Assembly (NCBI GenBank): GCA_964529265.1
Contig: CAZGVW010000005.1
Coordinates: 1 to 14,811, forward strand
Length of the DNA: 14,811 nt
From: CAZGVW01 sp964529265
GTDB taxonomy: Bacteria; Planctomycetota; Phycisphaerae; Phycisphaerales; UBA1924
Direction of reading: 5' to 3'
Shown here: piece by piece, positions 13,594 through 14,811 of the stretch
Layout: the number at the start of each line of letters is the position of its first letter
Position numbering within the stretch: position 1 is the first letter of the stretch
Notes under the pieces: model-generated
Seen by the model: only the letters and a program-made list of their open reading frames with translations
Databases searched by the model: none
What the model was told of the DNA's origin: nothing
Position numbers and translations under genes: made by a program

Positions 13594-14647
13594 CGACCTC
13601 CCCGTCGAACAGGTACCAGTTGCGGGAGTCGGCCAGGAGGCGCTCCTGGCCCGCGGCCCCGCGGGCCGGCAGGAGCACGACGTCGCGATCGAGCGATCCG
13701 CGCGGGAAGAACCCCGACGCCCGGAGGCACTCCTCGAACGCGGGATTCCCGCCATACGCGACGAAGACGGACCCGCACTTCTCCGCGCGCAGCGCGTCGG
13801 CAAAGCGCAGCAGCAGGTTCCTGGCCGTCGCCTGCATGTCGAGCGCGAAGAGGTCGGCGACGAACGCCTTGCCGTCCTTCATCTCGCAGACGACATAACC
13901 CGCCAGCTCGGCCCCGTCACGGTCGCGGAGACAGAACAGGCGGTACCGGTGGGTGACGCAATCGACGTATCGCCAGTTCAGGTACGCCGACGTCCGGGCG
14001 CCGGCGACCGGATAGTGCCGGCGCGCGCGCGCCCACAGCCGGTCGAACCGGACGTCGGCGCGCGCGACGAACTCTCCCCGGGCCCGGCGCCACCGCCCCG
14101 GACGGAGCGCGTCGCGCGCGGCCAGCAGGAAATCGAGGGGCGCCGTCAGGGCGCGGGAGAGGCCGCCCGCCCTGACGTAGCGGCGAACCGTGTGGCCGAC
14201 GCTGAGCGGCTTGACCCACCCGGCCATCGTCACGAGCGAACGGTACCCGACGCGGCGCAGCACGGGCAGCGCGGACTTGTTGGGGAAGCCGAAGAAGAAC
14301 GCGTACGGCGCCGGGCCGCCGATCAGCGCTCGCTGGATCTGCAGAGCGGCGCCTCCGAGACGGTGCGCGCGGCCAACGGCGAAGTCGGCGGGAATGCCCG
14401 CCAGCATCTCGATCTCCCCTACCTGTACGCGCCTGGGATAGGCGGAGCCGCACCCGATGACCTCGCCCCGTTCGCCGTGCGTCGCCACGACGGTGTCGGG
14501 CGGACCCTCGGGAGCGTCCACGTGAGACCAGCGATACCACCCCTCGATCACATCAGGATCGCGGAGGCCGTCAAGGCTGGCCTGGAGCAGCGCCAGCATC
14601 GCAGGCCGCTGCTCCGGCCGCATGCGCCCGGTGGAGTAGGCGCTCAT
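13586..14647 (-). CDS. GNAT-type acyltransferase in the EPS locus
   Basis: This 353-aa cytoplasmic protein looks like a double-domain GNAT acyltransferase. The N-terminal half has GEVIGCGSAYPRRVQVG, then AVGRAHRLGGAALQIQRALI (an acyl-CoA loop-like stretch) and FGFPNKSALPVLRRVGY, the 'PN..S..V....GY' pattern common in GNAT enzymes. The second half has SAYLNWRYVD and a long strand pattern (AGYVVCEMKDGKAFVADLFAL) ending in another GNAT-like unit. There is no membrane segment or signal. Similar enzymes occur in polysaccharide loci, where they probably acylate sugars or amino-sugars. A FemAB-like protein is often found near XrtA; this could be a distant member, but I do not see firm FemAB features. 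The start is ATG 14647, overlapping the upstream stop by 4 bp, and the gene overlaps the exosortase start by 8 bp. Substrate is unknown. Confidence 0.65.
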   Translation of the reverse strand: MSAYSTGRMRPEQRPAMLALLQASLDGLRDPDVIEGWYRWSHVDAPEGPPDTVVATHGERGEVIGCGSAYPRRVQVGEIEMLAGIPADFAVGRAHRLGGAALQIQRALIGGPAPYAFFFGFPNKSALPVLRRVGYRSLVTMAGWVKPLSVGHTVRRYVRAGGLSRALTAPLDFLLAARDALRPGRWRRARGEFVARADVRFDRLWARARRHYPVAGARTSAYLNWRYVDCVTHRYRLFCLRDRDGAELAGYVVCEMKDGKAFVADLFALDMQATARNLLLRFADALRAEKCGSVFVAYGGNPAFEECLRASGFFPRGSLDRDVVLLPARGAAGQERLLADSRNWYLFDGEVDV

Positions 14648-14811
14648 GGTGTCGAGCTGCCTGCGTGTGGCGATCCGGCCGCAGTCGCCGGCCGCGTGGC
14701 CTCGACGACGACCGATTCGAACCGGTTCACGCGGTCGTCGCCGATGACGCGCCCGTGGGCCTCGACGCCGCTCAGCGCGGGCGTGCGGCTCACGCCGACC
14801 TCGGCGATCTC
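14644..14811 (-). CDS. Unidentified protein, C-terminal 55 residues only (gene cut by window edge)
   Basis: The frame is open from the right edge of the window to TGA at 14646-14644. It overlaps the GNAT start as ATGA, the usual sign of genes in one operon. The visible part contains EVGVSRTPALSGVEAHGRVIG and DDRVNRFESVVVEATRP, then a low-complexity Ala/Gly/Ser/Pro tail. I do not recognise the family. Its position at the head of the visible exosortase unit suggests another EPS biosynthesis or export gene, but nothing in the fragment proves this. Confidence is for being coding, not for function. Confidence 0.6.
   Translation of the reverse strand, partial: EIAEVGVSRTPALSGVEAHGRVIGDDRVNRFESVVVEATRPATAAGSPHAGSSTP

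Noticed and set aside
13594..13803. N-terminal extension of the exosortase
   Set aside because: Ser/Arg-rich shadow of the GNAT gene. ATG 13593 has a purine-rich ribosome site and the correct family N-terminus follows.
12673..13956. A 427-codon open frame on the + strand opposite the exosortase and GNAT genes
   Set aside because: Low-complexity Arg/His/Pro composition. Both genes on the other strand have clear motifs and starts.
1..14811. Search for CRISPR repeats, tRNA/rRNA, insertion-sequence ends and phage genes
   Set aside because: No regularly spaced repeats, clover-leaf or rRNA-like stretches, transposase motifs or terminal repeats were seen by eye.

Overview
This GC-rich window carries a large part of an exopolysaccharide (EPS) locus of the exosortase/PEP-CTERM type. 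The identification rests on an exosortase with an intact Cys/Arg/His triad, a separate EpsI protein, a protein with a C-terminal PEP-CTERM sorting signal, a TPR lipoprotein, a Wzz-type chain-length protein and an EPS-type outer-membrane barrel. This combination belongs to Gram-negative (diderm) bacteria. The GC-rich composition and the split exosortase/EpsI arrangement would fit an acidobacterium or a high-GC proteobacterium. I cannot place it more closely by eye.

Layout. On the + strand at the left, a CapK/PaaK-like adenylate-forming enzyme (cut by the window edge) is followed within 4 bp by a GT4 glycosyltransferase. Everything else is on the - strand, convergent with that pair. Read in its own direction, from right to left, the - strand runs: an unidentified gene cut by the right edge; a GNAT-type acyltransferase; the exosortase; epsI; a long TPR lipoprotein; the PEP-CTERM protein; an outer-membrane beta-barrel; a Wzz-type chain-length protein; a GT2 glycosyltransferase; a polysaccharide deacetylase; and a PQQ-type sugar dehydrogenase. 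Two breaks of about 165 bp, before the PEP-CTERM gene and before the barrel gene, divide this into three probable transcription units. Within units the genes overlap or lie close together: overlaps of 4, 8 and 4 bp, and gaps of 1, 8, 16, 39 and 79 bp.

Regulation. Both breaks contain a -24/-12 (sigma-54) type element with GG-N10-GC spacing, correctly oriented for the gene downstream. The one before the barrel/chain-length operon (8586-8600) is close to consensus. The one before the PEP-CTERM gene (9607-9621) is weaker. This fits the known sigma-54 (PrsK/PrsR) control of PEP-CTERM systems, although neither regulator is in the window.

How the parts probably work together. GT2, GT4 and other transferases outside the window would build the repeat unit. 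The CapK-like and GNAT-like enzymes may supply acyl modifications. The Wzz-type protein sets chain length, the barrel and TPR lipoprotein assist at the outer membrane, and the deacetylase tailors the polymer. The exosortase (with EpsI) processes the PEP-CTERM protein so that it is released or anchored within the EPS. The system class is known. The less ordinary points are the sugar dehydrogenase ending the EPS operon, the paired sigma-54 elements, the 14-residue tail after the PEP-CTERM arginine cluster, and the GNAT gene overlapping the exosortase. No RNA genes, CRISPR arrays, insertion sequences or integration sites were seen, and no intergenic gap exceeds 300 bp.
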